From Altererythrobacter sp. Root672 (lineage in GTDB: Bacteria; Pseudomonadota; Alphaproteobacteria; Sphingomonadales; Sphingomonadaceae), in contig NZ_LMHH01000001.1 of assembly GCF_001427865.1 (NCBI RefSeq), positions 248,001 through 312,000 on the forward strand: a stretch of 64,000 bases of DNA, read 5' to 3'. Position numbers and translations under genes: made by a program. Every line of letters begins with the position of its first letter. The first letter of the stretch is position 1. The notes under the pieces were generated by a model. That model was not told the DNA's origin and made no database searches. It saw only the letters and a list, made by a program, of their open reading frames with translations. Below, in pieces: positions 1 to 9,276 of the stretch.

Positions 1-1231
<1,231 letters not shown>

Positions 1232-1243
1232 TCCCCACCTTAT

Positions 1244-1314
1244 CCGTTCGGGCTGAGCTTGTCGAAGCCCGCTCGTGTTGCGCCAACGCCCTTCGACAAG
1301 CTCAGGGCGAACGG
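1244..1314. repeat. Palindromic repeat, family C, copy 1
   Basis: CCGTTCGGGCTGAGCTTGTCGAAG and its near-complement ending in CAAGCTCAGGGCGAACGG face each other across about 20 nt. The element fills the gap between mcmA and the epimerase gene and runs about 13 nt into the 3' end of the epimerase frame. Related copies occur at 9355-9418 and, shorter, at 9685-9725. It has the look of the short interspersed palindromes common in sphingomonad genomes. Confidence 0.8.
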
Positions 1315-1739
1315 GAAGGGGGGTGGTCGGGGGTTTCCATGATCTCGGTCAGCATGCCGTTCATGTCCTTCGGGTGGACAAAGAACACCGGCGTGCCGTG
1401 CGCGCCGATCCGGGTCGGGCCGAGGATGCGTTTGCCCGCGGCTTCAAACTCGGCACGGGCGGTTTCGATGCTGGGCACTTCGAAGGCGACGTGATGCTGG
1501 CCACCCAGCGGGTTGCGTTCGAGGAACCCGGTAAGCGGCGAGCTTTCGTCCAGCGGGGCGATCAGTTCGATCTGGGTGCCGCCGCTGGGCGTATCGACGA
1601 AGCACACCCGCACGCCCTGCGCCGGCATGTCGAACGGTTCGGTGATGGCGGTGGCGCCCATCGTGTCGCGCCAGAAGGCGATGGCGGCCTCGATATCGGG
1701 CGTCGCCACGCCCACGTGATTGAGACGGCCGAGCTTCAT
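1302..1739 (-). CDS. mce: Methylmalonyl-CoA epimerase
   Basis: A 145-residue vicinal-oxygen-chelate (glyoxalase-fold) protein starting [19 protein letters not shown]. HxGVA near residue 8, [17 protein letters not shown] and the C-terminal LTEIME provide the metal ligands of the family (His8, His near 81-82, Glu near 134). It converts (S)- to (R)-methylmalonyl-CoA and so feeds the neighbouring mutase. The start lies only 9 nt after the stop of the HAD phosphatase gene, so it may be cotranscribed with the kinase/carboxylase operon. The last codons run into a palindromic repeat, which has probably altered the C-terminus (DHPPSRSP). Confidence 0.93.
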   Translation of the reverse strand: MKLGRLNHVGVATPDIEAAIAFWRDTMGATAITEPFDMPAQGVRVCFVDTPSGGTQIELIAPLDESSPLTGFLERNPLGGQHHVAFEVPSIETARAEFEAAGKRILGPTRIGAHGTPVFFVHPKDMNGMLTEIMETPDHPPSRSP

Positions 1740-1748
1740 GCCCGGCTT

Positions 1749-2579
1749 CTAGCCGATAAGTCCGTCCGCCAGCAAATCCCCGACGGTGTCGATCACCGCA
1801 TGCGGCGCGCGCTCTGGCGGTTGCGCGGCCCATTGCGCGCGGTCGGTCGAGCCGCTGGTGACCGCAATGCCGATGGCGCCGCCCGCGCGGGCCATCTGCA
1901 TTTCGGCAACGGCATCGTCTCCGACTACGCCGACGTCCTGTTCCGCTATGCCCAACTCATCGGCGATCAGTTCCAGCGCCAGCGCGCTCGGCTTGCCGCA
2001 CGGCTCGGGCTCGTGGCCGGTCACGCGCGAGATCGCGCCGTTGATCGCGCAGGAGTAACCGAACGAGCGGCCGTCCTTGGTGGCGAAGTACGGCACGTCG
2101 GAGGCGGTGAGGAACGCAGCCCCGTCGAGCACGCGCGAGCAGGCGGCGTGGATGTGGTCCATGGTGCAGTCGGGGTGCCAGGCGACGTAGACCGCGTCGG
2201 CGATCTCCGCCTCTGGCGAGCCGGGCAAGCAGCAGGCCACGCCCATTTCCTCGAGCGCATCGACGACACCTTGCGTGCCCAGAACCAGCACTCGCGAGTA
2301 ACCGCGCTGGAGCATGACCTTGCCGGCCACGCTGTTCGGAGTGAACAGGCGCTCGTCGGCCACGGGTAAGCCAACGGCACGCAAGCGAGGGGCCTGGACC
2401 GAGGCCGGATAGGCGCTGCCGTTGGTCATCGCGATCCACGGAATGCCGCGCTCGTCGAGAGCGGCCAGCGCCTCGGCCGCGCCGGGGATGGCGGTGTAGC
2501 CGCCGAGCTTGCGGTCGGAGAGGATCAGCGTCCCGTCGAGGTCGAACATGAAGCCCTTGGGGCGGCGGTCCAGGGTCAT
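1749..2579 (-). CDS. HAD-superfamily phosphatase, NagD/class IIA type (AcvF-like candidate)
   Basis: A 276-residue haloacid-dehalogenase hydrolase. Motif I is FDLDGTLIL (Asp13 nucleophile, Asp15), motif II is the Thr of MTNGS near residue 52, and the acidic motif IV is VGDDAV near residue 220. The large insert between motifs II and III is the C2 cap of NagD-like phosphatases. The start overlaps the stop of the carboxyltransferase gene by 4 nt (ATGA), so translation is coupled. In the acetovanillone pathway a HAD phosphatase (AcvF in SYK-6, as I recall it) removes the phosphate placed by the two-subunit kinase; this gene sits in the matching context. HAD phosphatase is sure; the substrate is inferred. 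Confidence 0.85.
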   Translation of the reverse strand: MTLDRRPKGFMFDLDGTLILSDRKLGGYTAIPGAAEALAALDERGIPWIAMTNGSAYPASVQAPRLRAVGLPVADERLFTPNSVAGKVMLQRGYSRVLVLGTQGVVDALEEMGVACCLPGSPEAEIADAVYVAWHPDCTMDHIHAACSRVLDGAAFLTASDVPYFATKDGRSFGYSCAINGAISRVTGHEPEPCGKPSALALELIADELGIAEQDVGVVGDDAVAEMQMARAGGAIGIAVTSGSTDRAQWAAQPPERAPHAVIDTVGDLLADGLIG

Positions 2580-4036
2580 GCTTCGACTTCCAGTTTGAAT
2601 CCGGCCTTCTCGACCGTGAGTTGAGTTACGTCGGTGCGCTTCAGGACCTCGCGCAGGAGGTTCATCACCGGCACCTTGGAGGGATCATACTCGCGCTCCG
2701 CGGGCCCGGCGGCCTGCATCGCGTCCACCAGGTTCGTCGGCATCGTCGCGCGAAGGAGGAACTCCTCGTCCGACAGGTTTGCACCGATGCGCTTCCGCAA
2801 GTCGGACAGCTCGGCCATGCCCGGCTCGGCATCGAGTTCCTTGGTGCGCGGGTTGGCCATGATGCGATCCAGCGTCTCGCCTTCGATCGGCACGTTGGGG
2901 CGCCCGAAACGGCCGATGGCGTAGCGGATGATCTCGTCAGGGATCACGCCGTAGCGTTCCTTGCCGGTGACGTTGAGCACGGCCTGGGTCTGCAGCATCT
3001 GCGCGAACGGGGTCATCACGATCGGCCAGCCCAGCTCCTCGCGCACTCGGCCCATTTCCTCGATCACCGCGCCTTCGAGGTGCGGCACGCCGTGGTCGGC
3101 GAGGTGGCGGCGCATCGTGCCGACCATACCGCCGGGCAGCTGGTGCTGGAGGTAGGCAGCGTCGAACGCCATCGGATGGCCGGTCGGCAGGCCCTCGGCT
3201 TCGGCCAGTGCGGTGAAGTACTGCGCCACTTCGGCCACGGCCTCATCGTCGATATCGACGGTGTGGCCGAGTGAGCGCAAGTTGGAGATCATGCGCTGGA
3301 TCGGCGGGTTGGAGGTCCCGTCCGCCGCCCCGCCGCTGGCGCATTGTACGGCCGACAGCCCGAGTTCGGCGCCTTCGAGGCAGGCAGGCTCGGCGAGGCC
3401 GATGGTGCAGTGGTTGTGGAGTTCGAGCGGCTTGTCGCCGATCTCGGCCAGGATCGCCGGGATCAGCGTGCGGGCACGGCGGGCGGTCAGCAGGCCGCCG
3501 GGGTCCTTGATGTAGAGCGACTCGATGTCCGGGCTCGCCGCCATGATCCGCGCGGCTTCGGCGTAGTGCGCATCATCGTGGATCGGGCTGATGGTATAGA
3601 CCAGCGCGCCGATGACCTGCTCGCCGCCGTTGCGCTTGACCAGCTTGGCGACTTCCACGTTCGAAACCGCGTCGTTCATCGGGTCCGCCAGCGCGAAGCG
3701 GCGGATGCCGTTGCGGGCGAGGGTGCGGAAGGCGAGCTCCATGAACTCGGGGCTGGCGGTCTCCCAGGCGATGAAGCGGAAGCCCGTGGAGAGGAACTGC
3801 AGCGGGGTGTTGCGGCAGATGTCCGCCATCGCCCGGATCCGCTCCCACGGGTCCTCCTGCTTGTAGCGCACCGCCACGCCCATGTGGGTCGAGGTGGTGA
3901 AGTCGATCGCGCGGTAACCGGCGCGCTCCATCGCGGGGGCGATGGTCAGCGTGTTGGCGGTGGTGACGCCGAGCGCCCCCCACAGGCATTGGTTGCCGTC
4001 GCGCAGCGAAGTTTCGACGATCTGGATGTTGGCCAT
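2576..4036 (-). CDS. Biotin-dependent carboxyltransferase subunit (pyruvate/oxaloacetate carboxylase alpha-like)
   Basis: A 486-residue protein with the DRE-TIM/HMGL-like barrel of OadA and PycB carboxyltransferases. SLRDGNQ (residues 10-16) is the metal-binding strand, YIKDPGG carries the candidate catalytic lysine (Lys177), and ELHNHCT supplies two metal-ligand histidines (207, 209). A conserved C-terminal carboxylase domain follows, but the protein stops before any biotinyl domain; that domain is the separate gene at 4175-4651. It should transfer carboxylate from biotin to an enolisable carbonyl substrate. Start is ATG at 4036. Context (split kinase, carrier, phosphatase) suggests an aryl ketone rather than pyruvate, which is inference. 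Confidence 0.88.
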   Translation of the reverse strand: MANIQIVETSLRDGNQCLWGALGVTTANTLTIAPAMERAGYRAIDFTTSTHMGVAVRYKQEDPWERIRAMADICRNTPLQFLSTGFRFIAWETASPEFMELAFRTLARNGIRRFALADPMNDAVSNVEVAKLVKRNGGEQVIGALVYTISPIHDDAHYAEAARIMAASPDIESLYIKDPGGLLTARRARTLIPAILAEIGDKPLELHNHCTIGLAEPACLEGAELGLSAVQCASGGAADGTSNPPIQRMISNLRSLGHTVDIDDEAVAEVAQYFTALAEAEGLPTGHPMAFDAAYLQHQLPGGMVGTMRRHLADHGVPHLEGAVIEEMGRVREELGWPIVMTPFAQMLQTQAVLNVTGKERYGVIPDEIIRYAIGRFGRPNVPIEGETLDRIMANPRTKELDAEPGMAELSDLRKRIGANLSDEEFLLRATMPTNLVDAMQAAGPAEREYDPSKVPVMNLLREVLKRTDVTQLTVEKAGFKLEVEA

Positions 4037-4071
4037 TTCAGTGAACCCTCAAACCAGAAACACCCCTTACC

Positions 4072-4151
4072 TTCGTCATTCCCGCGAAAGCGGGAACCCA
4101 GGTTGCGCAGCGTTTGCCGCACTGGGTCCCCGCTTTCGCGGGGATGACGAA
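4072..4151. repeat. Palindromic repeat, family A, copy 1
   Basis: An inverted repeat of about 80 bp: TTCGTCATTCCCGCGAAAGC, GGGAACCCAG, a short unique middle, then CTGGGTCCCCGC and TTTCGCGGGGATGACGAA. Near-identical copies are at 17180-17260 and 25840-25919. It lies in the 138-nt gap between the biotin carrier and carboxyltransferase genes, so it is transcribed inside the operon and would form a stable RNA hairpin. Confidence 0.9.
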
Positions 4152-4174
4152 ATGAGGGGGAGAGGGCATCGCTC

Positions 4175-4651
4175 TCATCCCTTCAGCCGCACACGGATCA
4201 GCGGCTGGTCTTCCTCTACCGCGGTGCCGTCTGCGGCAAGGATCGCCACGACCGTGCCGGACACACCCGCGCGGATCGGGTTCATCAGCTTCATCACCTC
4301 GATGATGCCGACCACGGTTTCCTCGTCGACCGAGTCGCCCACGTTGACGAACGGCGGGTCGCCCGGTCGCGGCGCGGCGTAGAAATTGCCGAGCAGCGGG
4401 GCGGGGACATCGACTTCGCCGACCAGAGCAGCCCCGGCCTCTTGCGTGAGCGGCGGCGGTGGTGGCTCAGAAGTCGATGACTTGTGTTGCGCGGGTGGAT
4501 GAACAGGCTCGTCATCGACCTCGCGCCCCGACCAACCGCCATCACGGCGGATGCGCAGCTTGAACTCGCCGACCGTGAGGTCGAGCGAGGAGAAGTGCGA
4601 GGTGTCGAGCAGCTTCGCAATTTCGGCAATGTCACGCGCCGTCAGGCTCAC
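4175..4651 (-). CDS. Biotin carboxyl carrier protein (AccB-like)
   Basis: 158 residues. The N-terminal 45 residues resemble the AccB lead-in, then comes a Pro/Ser-rich linker (about 50-75) and a C-terminal biotinyl-lipoyl domain with the biotinylation site EVMKLMNP at Lys121, and GVSGTVVAILAADGTAVE after it. The carrier shuttles carboxylate between a biotin carboxylase and the carboxyltransferase at 2576-4036. Start is GTG at 4651, overlapping the upstream stop as GTGA. Because a chromosome normally has accB with accC elsewhere, and the neighbour here is a carboxyltransferase rather than accC, this is probably a pathway-specific carrier. Confidence 0.92.
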   Translation of the reverse strand: MSLTARDIAEIAKLLDTSHFSSLDLTVGEFKLRIRRDGGWSGREVDDEPVHPPAQHKSSTSEPPPPPLTQEAGAALVGEVDVPAPLLGNFYAAPRPGDPPFVNVGDSVDEETVVGIIEVMKLMNPIRAGVSGTVVAILAADGTAVEEDQPLIRVRLKG

Positions 4652-5685
4652 TTTCGGCCCCCGAAGATGCTCATCACGTGCTTGAGCGGATTGTCCTCAG
4701 GCGGCTTGACCGGCGCGGTGGCGTCCTTGGTCGACCACACGGTTTCGGGCCGGCTCTGCAGCAGCAACACGTTGCCCTGCTCGTCGAGCGCCCATTCGAT
4801 GTCCTGCGGCTTGCCGTAGTGCCGCTCGATCTTTCGCCCGACTTCGCGCAGCGCCATGAGCTGGTCATCAGTCAGGCAAGGCTGCTTCGCGATGACCGCC
4901 TCGTTGGCGATCTCCTGAATCCCGCCGCCCGGGGCAGGAACCTGCCGGGCGTGCTTGTCGGAGATGTCGCGCACCGAGATCTCGCCGGTGATCTTGCCCA
5001 GCACCCAGCGGTCGGGCGTGACTTCGCCCGAGACGACCGAGCTGCCGAGGCCCCAGGCGCCTTCGATGGTGATGACTGACTTGTCGCCGGTGGTCGGGCT
5101 GCGGGTGAACATGACCCCGGCGCACATCGCGTCGACCATCTGCTGGACGACCACGGCCATCGCCACGCCCGCTTCGGGGAAGGTGTGCTTGAGGCGGTAG
5201 GTCATCGACTCGACCGAGTAGAGGCTACCCCAGCACTCGCGCACTTTGGCGACCATCTGGTCGGCATCGAGGACCCAGAGGAAGGTGTCCTGCAAACCGG
5301 CGAAGCTGGCGTCTTCAGCGTCCTCGGTGGTGGCGGAGGAGCGGACCGCGACAGGCTCGGCGTTCGGGCACAGCTCGGCATGGGCGGCGCGGATCGCTTG
5401 CTCGACTTCGGCCGGCATCGGTTCCTCGATCACCCGGCGGCGAAGCTCCTCGGACAGCTTGGTGGCCGCGCCGAGATCATTCGGATCGAGCGCCTCCACC
5501 CGCGAACGCACGGGTTCGCGGGCTTCGAGCGCTTCGAGGAACAGTTCAAACCCATGCGTGGTGACCACGAACCCCGGCGGTACGGCGATGCCGGCGCTGG
5601 TCAACTCGCCGAGCGAGCCGCCCTTGCCGCCAACCGTGGGGCGGTCGGCAATGCCGACCTCGCGGAACCAGGAAACAGCAGCCAT
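4648..5685 (-). CDS. PEP/pyruvate-binding ATP-grasp subunit of a split PEP-synthase-like kinase
   Basis: 345 residues from ATG at 5685 (MAAVSWFREVGIADRP). It matches only the N-terminal, ATP-binding third of phosphoenolpyruvate synthase: KGGSLGELTSAGIAVPPGF, VRSSATTEDAEDASFAGLQ, EGAWGLGSSVVSGEVTPD and the closing LLLQSRPETVW. The phosphohistidine domain is on the separate protein at 5855-7690, an arrangement known for phenylphosphate synthase and for the acetovanillone kinase (AcvAB/HpeHI). An in-frame start 54 nt further up would add residues that simply translate a palindromic repeat, so I prefer 5685. The GGAGG ribosome site 5 nt upstream is the end of that repeat. Confidence 0.88.
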   Translation of the reverse strand: MAAVSWFREVGIADRPTVGGKGGSLGELTSAGIAVPPGFVVTTHGFELFLEALEAREPVRSRVEALDPNDLGAATKLSEELRRRVIEEPMPAEVEQAIRAAHAELCPNAEPVAVRSSATTEDAEDASFAGLQDTFLWVLDADQMVAKVRECWGSLYSVESMTYRLKHTFPEAGVAMAVVVQQMVDAMCAGVMFTRSPTTGDKSVITIEGAWGLGSSVVSGEVTPDRWVLGKITGEISVRDISDKHARQVPAPGGGIQEIANEAVIAKQPCLTDDQLMALREVGRKIERHYGKPQDIEWALDEQGNVLLLQSRPETVWSTKDATAPVKPPEDNPLKHVMSIFGGRK

Positions 5686-5689
5686 CAAA

Positions 5690-5836
5690 TCCTCCCCGGC
5701 ACGGGGAGGGGGACCATCCGCAGGATGGTGGAGGGGCACAGGCCGCTTGTCCCAGCGCGAGAGGTCAGGAGCACTTGCGGGTGCCCCTCCACCCCGCGCT
5801 GCGCGCGCGGTCCCCCTCCCCGTAACGGGGAGGATC
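5690..5836. repeat. Palindromic repeat, family B, copy 1
   Basis: About 147 bp, bounded by TCCTCCCCGGCACGGGGAGG and CCTCCCCGTAACGGGGAGGA, each a small hairpin, with inner arms GGACCATCC...GGTGGAGGGGC and GCCCCTCCACC...GGTCC facing each other. It fills the gap between the two kinase genes. On the minus strand its 3' end supplies the GGAGG in front of the 5685 start. Related copies are at 9277-9479 and, as a bare hairpin, at 8234-8258. Confidence 0.85.
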
Positions 5837-5854
5837 TTGTCACGAACAATTCCA

Positions 5855-7690
5855 TCACGCTTCTTCCAGCACCGGCTCGTCCTCGAGGATCGTCACCACG
5901 CCGCGTCCGCCATCGACACGGATGCGCTGACCGTCCTTGATCCGCTGCGTCGCCTTGCCCGTGCCGACCACTGCCGGCAGGCCGTACTCGCGCGCGACGA
6001 TGGCCATGTGGCTCATCGACCCGCCGATGTCGCTGACCGCGGCCGCGATCTTCTGGAAGATCGGCGACCAGGTGGGGTTGGTCACCTGGCAGACCAGGAT
6101 GTCGCCCTGCTGAAGTCGACCGATTTCCTCGACCGACTTGACGATGCGCGCTGTCCCTTCAACGACGCCCGAGCAGGCGGCAAATCCTTTCAACTCGTTC
6201 GAGTCCTCGTCACCGTCGGACAGCCAGGAATCGAGGTTGTCGCGGGTAATGCCCCACAGCATCACGATCGCCGGATCGTCGATCACGTCGGGCACCGCGC
6301 CGAGGGCGGGCGAGGTCGGGTGTTTGGCCCATTCCTCGATCGCCGCCTTGCGCTGGGCCACGATCGCCGGCCAGTGCTGCGGCCCGCGCGGCGGAGCGCC
6401 GATGCCCCAGCTGAGCATGAGGTCGATGATCGCGCTTTCGACTTCGTACTGGGTGAGGTGGAAGATGTCCTCCTCCCGCTCCCAGAAGCCGTGATCGCGC
6501 AGCAAGGCACCGAACTCGCGGATCTTGTTGAAGAACAGGTTGGTGTACCAGTGCTCGCAGTAGAACTTGTGCCCCTCGACGTAGGGGAACACCCGGTGCG
6601 CCAGGCCGATCAGCTGATCGTAGGTCGCGCGGTCCTCGTCGGTGTCGAGCAGTTCGCGGTAGTCCGCTACCAACTGCTCGCGCTCGGCAATCAGCTGCGC
6701 AGTCGGCCGTTCGATATTGGTGCCTGACTTGATCTTGTCGATGTAGCCCGGAAGCGCGGCGAACGGCAGCGAGAGGTCGTCGTTCCAGCTGCGGTGGTAG
6801 TGGTAGAACCCGTCGCCGCTGCTGACGTTGAACCACGGGTTGCGGCTAGTCTCCAGCTCACCGAGCCATTCCTTGCCCGAGTTGCCGACCGCATCGAGTT
6901 CGGCCAGCACCTGGTCGATATTCATGCCGTCGGTGAAATGCCGGTCGACGCCCAGCTCCACCGCGCGGCGGGCGAGGCGTTTCACTTCCTCGTCCGGGCG
7001 GAAGATCTCGGCTTCCATGCCGGCCACCATGCGGCTGATCGCCTGGTCGCTGATCTCGGGGAAGGCCTTCTTGCAGAAATCGAAGAAGGTCATGTAGGCG
7101 CCGTAGCCGAGCAGCAGGAACTCGAAGTGGTGGTGCCACATGCGGTGGTACCCTTCGATCTGCTTCTGGTAGATGTCGAGCAGCGCGTGGTTGCTGGCGA
7201 CGCCCTTGCCGGTGTGGGTCGTCTCGATCGGCTCGTAGTCGGGCAGCGAAGGCTTGGGCAGCGCCTGGGCGTCCGCGATCAGCACCTTCATCTTGACCTT
7301 CCACTGGTCGTAGAGCTTCTCCCAGTGCTCGTAGTAGTAGAACGCGCGCTGCTGGAACTGCTCGACGCGCTCGCCGATCTCGGCCGGGTCGGTCACCGCG
7401 ACGCCGCCGATATAGACCCGCCCGTTGATCACCCGGTGCTCGATGCCCTTGGCGGTGGGCAGCACGTGGACGCGGGTGTTGAACGCCCCCAGCGCGACAT
7501 AGGCCGCTTCCGCCGTGATCATGTCGAAGTGATGCATCGGCTCGGGGAAGTGCATCGAGTTGTAGAACCAGAACTTCTGGTCATCCTCGGGCACGAACTG
7601 GGTGTAGTAGGGGTAGGAGGCCTGAGCCGCCTCGGTTCCGGGAACGACCTTGAGGTCGCTGGGCAGGGGAAAGGACTTGGCTTCGGGCAT
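5855..7690 (-). CDS. PEP-utilising mobile-domain subunit of a split PEP-synthase-like (phenylphosphate-synthase-like) kinase
   Basis: 611 residues from ATG at 7690; a TTG at 7699 is in frame but sits too close to the likely GAGAGG site. The first ~470 residues are a long aromatic-rich region without motifs I recognise (FWFYNSMHFPEPMHH, YYYEHWEKLYDQWKVKMK). The last ~90 are the swivelling phosphohistidine domain: GDILVCQVTNPTWSPIF, then GGSMSHMAIVAREYGLPAVVGTG with the phosphorylated His561. Together with the ATP-grasp protein it should phosphorylate a hydroxyl by way of a phosphohistidine. It is the first gene of the operon, which points to an aryl-ketone kinase (AcvAB/HpeHI-like); the substrate is inferred. 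Confidence 0.85.
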   Translation of the reverse strand: MPEAKSFPLPSDLKVVPGTEAAQASYPYYTQFVPEDDQKFWFYNSMHFPEPMHHFDMITAEAAYVALGAFNTRVHVLPTAKGIEHRVINGRVYIGGVAVTDPAEIGERVEQFQQRAFYYYEHWEKLYDQWKVKMKVLIADAQALPKPSLPDYEPIETTHTGKGVASNHALLDIYQKQIEGYHRMWHHHFEFLLLGYGAYMTFFDFCKKAFPEISDQAISRMVAGMEAEIFRPDEEVKRLARRAVELGVDRHFTDGMNIDQVLAELDAVGNSGKEWLGELETSRNPWFNVSSGDGFYHYHRSWNDDLSLPFAALPGYIDKIKSGTNIERPTAQLIAEREQLVADYRELLDTDEDRATYDQLIGLAHRVFPYVEGHKFYCEHWYTNLFFNKIREFGALLRDHGFWEREEDIFHLTQYEVESAIIDLMLSWGIGAPPRGPQHWPAIVAQRKAAIEEWAKHPTSPALGAVPDVIDDPAIVMLWGITRDNLDSWLSDGDEDSNELKGFAACSGVVEGTARIVKSVEEIGRLQQGDILVCQVTNPTWSPIFQKIAAAVSDIGGSMSHMAIVAREYGLPAVVGTGKATQRIKDGQRIRVDGGRGVVTILEDEPVLEEA

Positions 7691-7845
7691 CGTGGGCAAA
7701 CCTCTCTCGCGGAAGTGCCCACCGGACCGTTGGGGTCTCTAGAGTGGCGGGCCTCTTCGAAGGGTTGCAGGTCTAGCCCTTGCCCGCAACTGAATGTGAG
7801 GATTCCCGCGCATGAGGGGTGGGATTATCGCGCAGTGAGTGCGTC

Positions 7846-8169
7846 CTACTGCCCCCGCGCGCACTCAATGCACAGCGCCGCCTCGGGCCGCGCCTCAAGC
7901 CGACCTTCGGCGATATCCGCTCCGCACTGCACGCAGACGCCGTAGCTGCCGTCCTCAATCCGCTCCAACGCGCGCTCGGTCGAGGCGATCTGGCGGGCGA
8001 CGAGTTCGGCCTGGCCGCCGAGGGAATCGTCGTCCTGCATCTCGGTCGCCTGCTCGGGCAGGTCGGGGTTGAGCGGTTCGGCGAGGTCGGTTTCGATGCG
8101 CTCGAGCCGGCCTTGCAGCTCGGCGAGCTGGGCTTCGAGGCGGGACTTGGCGGCGGCGGTATCGGGCAT
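7846..8169 (-). CDS. DksA/TraR-family C4 zinc-finger protein
   Basis: 107 residues from ATG at 8169, preceded by AGGAG. An N-terminal coiled coil (about residues 5-75, with acidic residues at the turn) leads to the zinc finger GVCVQCGADIAEGRLEARPEAALCIEC, i.e. CxxC near 79-82 and CxxC near 100-103. Such proteins bind RNA polymerase through the secondary channel and adjust promoter response. The gene stands alone between the kinase operon and the AraC-type regulator. A longer reading frame upstream overlaps the AraC gene and is not used. Confidence 0.88.
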   Translation of the reverse strand: MPDTAAAKSRLEAQLAELQGRLERIETDLAEPLNPDLPEQATEMQDDDSLGGQAELVARQIASTERALERIEDGSYGVCVQCGADIAEGRLEARPEAALCIECARGQ

Positions 8170-8233
8170 GGGGGGCTCCTTCTCCGGCTGGCTTTGCTTA
8201 GCAGGGGTGGGGCCGGGGATACAACCGAGTGAA

Positions 8234-8258
8234 AATCCTCCCCGTTTCGGGGAGGATT
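8234..8258 (-). terminator. Intrinsic terminator of the AraC-type gene, made from a family B repeat
   Basis: On the minus strand AATCCTCCCCG-AAA-CGGGGAGGATT forms an 11-bp stem with a 3-nt loop, followed by TTTTC, starting 7 nt after the stop of the regulator gene at 8265. The stem is the minimal unit of the family B repeat, so a mobile palindrome seems to have been adopted as terminator. Confidence 0.7.
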
Positions 8259-8264
8259 TCTGGA

Positions 8265-9230
8265 TCAAACCCTCGTCGCCAATCGCCACTCGCTCGGCGT
8301 GACACCGAGCCGCTTGCGGAACGCCCGCGCGAAGTATCCCGGGTCGAGGAACCCACAGCGAAACGCGATCTCGCCTACGCTCAGCCCGCCGGCACGCGGA
8401 TCTGTCAGCATGTCGCTGGCGCGGTCGAGGCGAGTGGCGGTGAGTTCCTGCACGAAGCTCGTGCCGCTCCCCGCCAGCAAGGTCTGCAGGTAGCGCTTGG
8501 AAATGCCCAGCTCCGCCGCCAGCCCCTCGGGCGAGAGGTCGGGGTCGGCGAAGTCGGTTTCGATCCTGCGCAGGATCTGCCGGGCCAGCTGGCCGCGATG
8601 GCGGCTTTCGGCGGCGGGCTCGTGGAAGCCGGTGGCCAGAGTCAGCAGGGCGCCGACTTGCTCGGCAATCATCGGGCGGGGGAGGGGCGTCTGGTCGATC
8701 CCCTCGGCCATCGTTTCGAGCAGGCTGCCCAGCGGCGCGCCCCAACCCTCGCGGGCGCTTACCGGCCGTCCGAGCAAAGCGCCCGGATCGGGCAGGTACC
8801 GGTCGAGCCAGCCGAGTGGCATCATCAAGTCCACCGCCTCGTGCGCGGTGTCCATTTCCATCTGGTAGAAACGGGTGTTGTCGAGCAGCACGAACTCGCC
8901 CGGCTGCACGGTGAAGCGCTTGCCGCCCATGCGCGTCTTGAGCGCGCCGCTACGGGCGTAGACGAGCTGGATCGAGGGCGTGGCTTTCCCGGCGTTACCC
9001 TCGTTGCCGCAGTGAACCACGCGTTGAGCCGGCGCCTCCAGCCGCAGCAGGCGCAATTGGCCGACGCCGTGGCTGGACCAGCGGGCGGCGAAGCTGTCGG
9101 TGTCGAATACGCATACGTCGATCGGGGCGATCGTGCGGGCGGCCCACTCCTGCCACTCGCGCACCGCCTCGCGCCGGGCGAGACCGGCGGAGGTCCAACT
9201 GGCGTCGTCGGAGGAGGCGGTTGGGGTCAT
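8265..9230 (-). CDS. AraC-family transcriptional regulator with AraC-binding-like (FeaR-type) N-terminal domain
   Basis: 321 residues from ATG at 9230 (MTPTASSDDASW). Residues ~60-180 form a cupin-like sensing domain (VQPGEFVLLDNTRFYQMEM). The C-terminal ~100 residues hold two helix-turn-helix units (LSPEGLAAELGISKRYLQTLLAGSG and LSVGEIAFRCGFLDPGYFARAFRKRLGVTPSEWR). Regulators of this shape control aromatic and amine catabolism. It lies upstream of and parallel to the kinase/carboxylase operon, with one gene in between, and is a candidate regulator for it; that is inference. A 12-residue longer start is possible. Confidence 0.88.
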   Translation of the reverse strand: MTPTASSDDASWTSAGLARREAVREWQEWAARTIAPIDVCVFDTDSFAARWSSHGVGQLRLLRLEAPAQRVVHCGNEGNAGKATPSIQLVYARSGALKTRMGGKRFTVQPGEFVLLDNTRFYQMEMDTAHEAVDLMMPLGWLDRYLPDPGALLGRPVSAREGWGAPLGSLLETMAEGIDQTPLPRPMIAEQVGALLTLATGFHEPAAESRHRGQLARQILRRIETDFADPDLSPEGLAAELGISKRYLQTLLAGSGTSFVQELTATRLDRASDMLTDPRAGGLSVGEIAFRCGFLDPGYFARAFRKRLGVTPSEWRLATRV

Positions 9231-9276
9231 GGGGCGGAGGCTAGGCCGCGTCGGACCAAGGGGCAAGGATTCCTCA

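Noticed and set aside
8170-8745. N-terminal extension of the DksA-like protein to 299 residues
   Set aside because: The extra part is the AraC-type gene in another frame; ATG 8169 has an AGGAG site and gives the family length.
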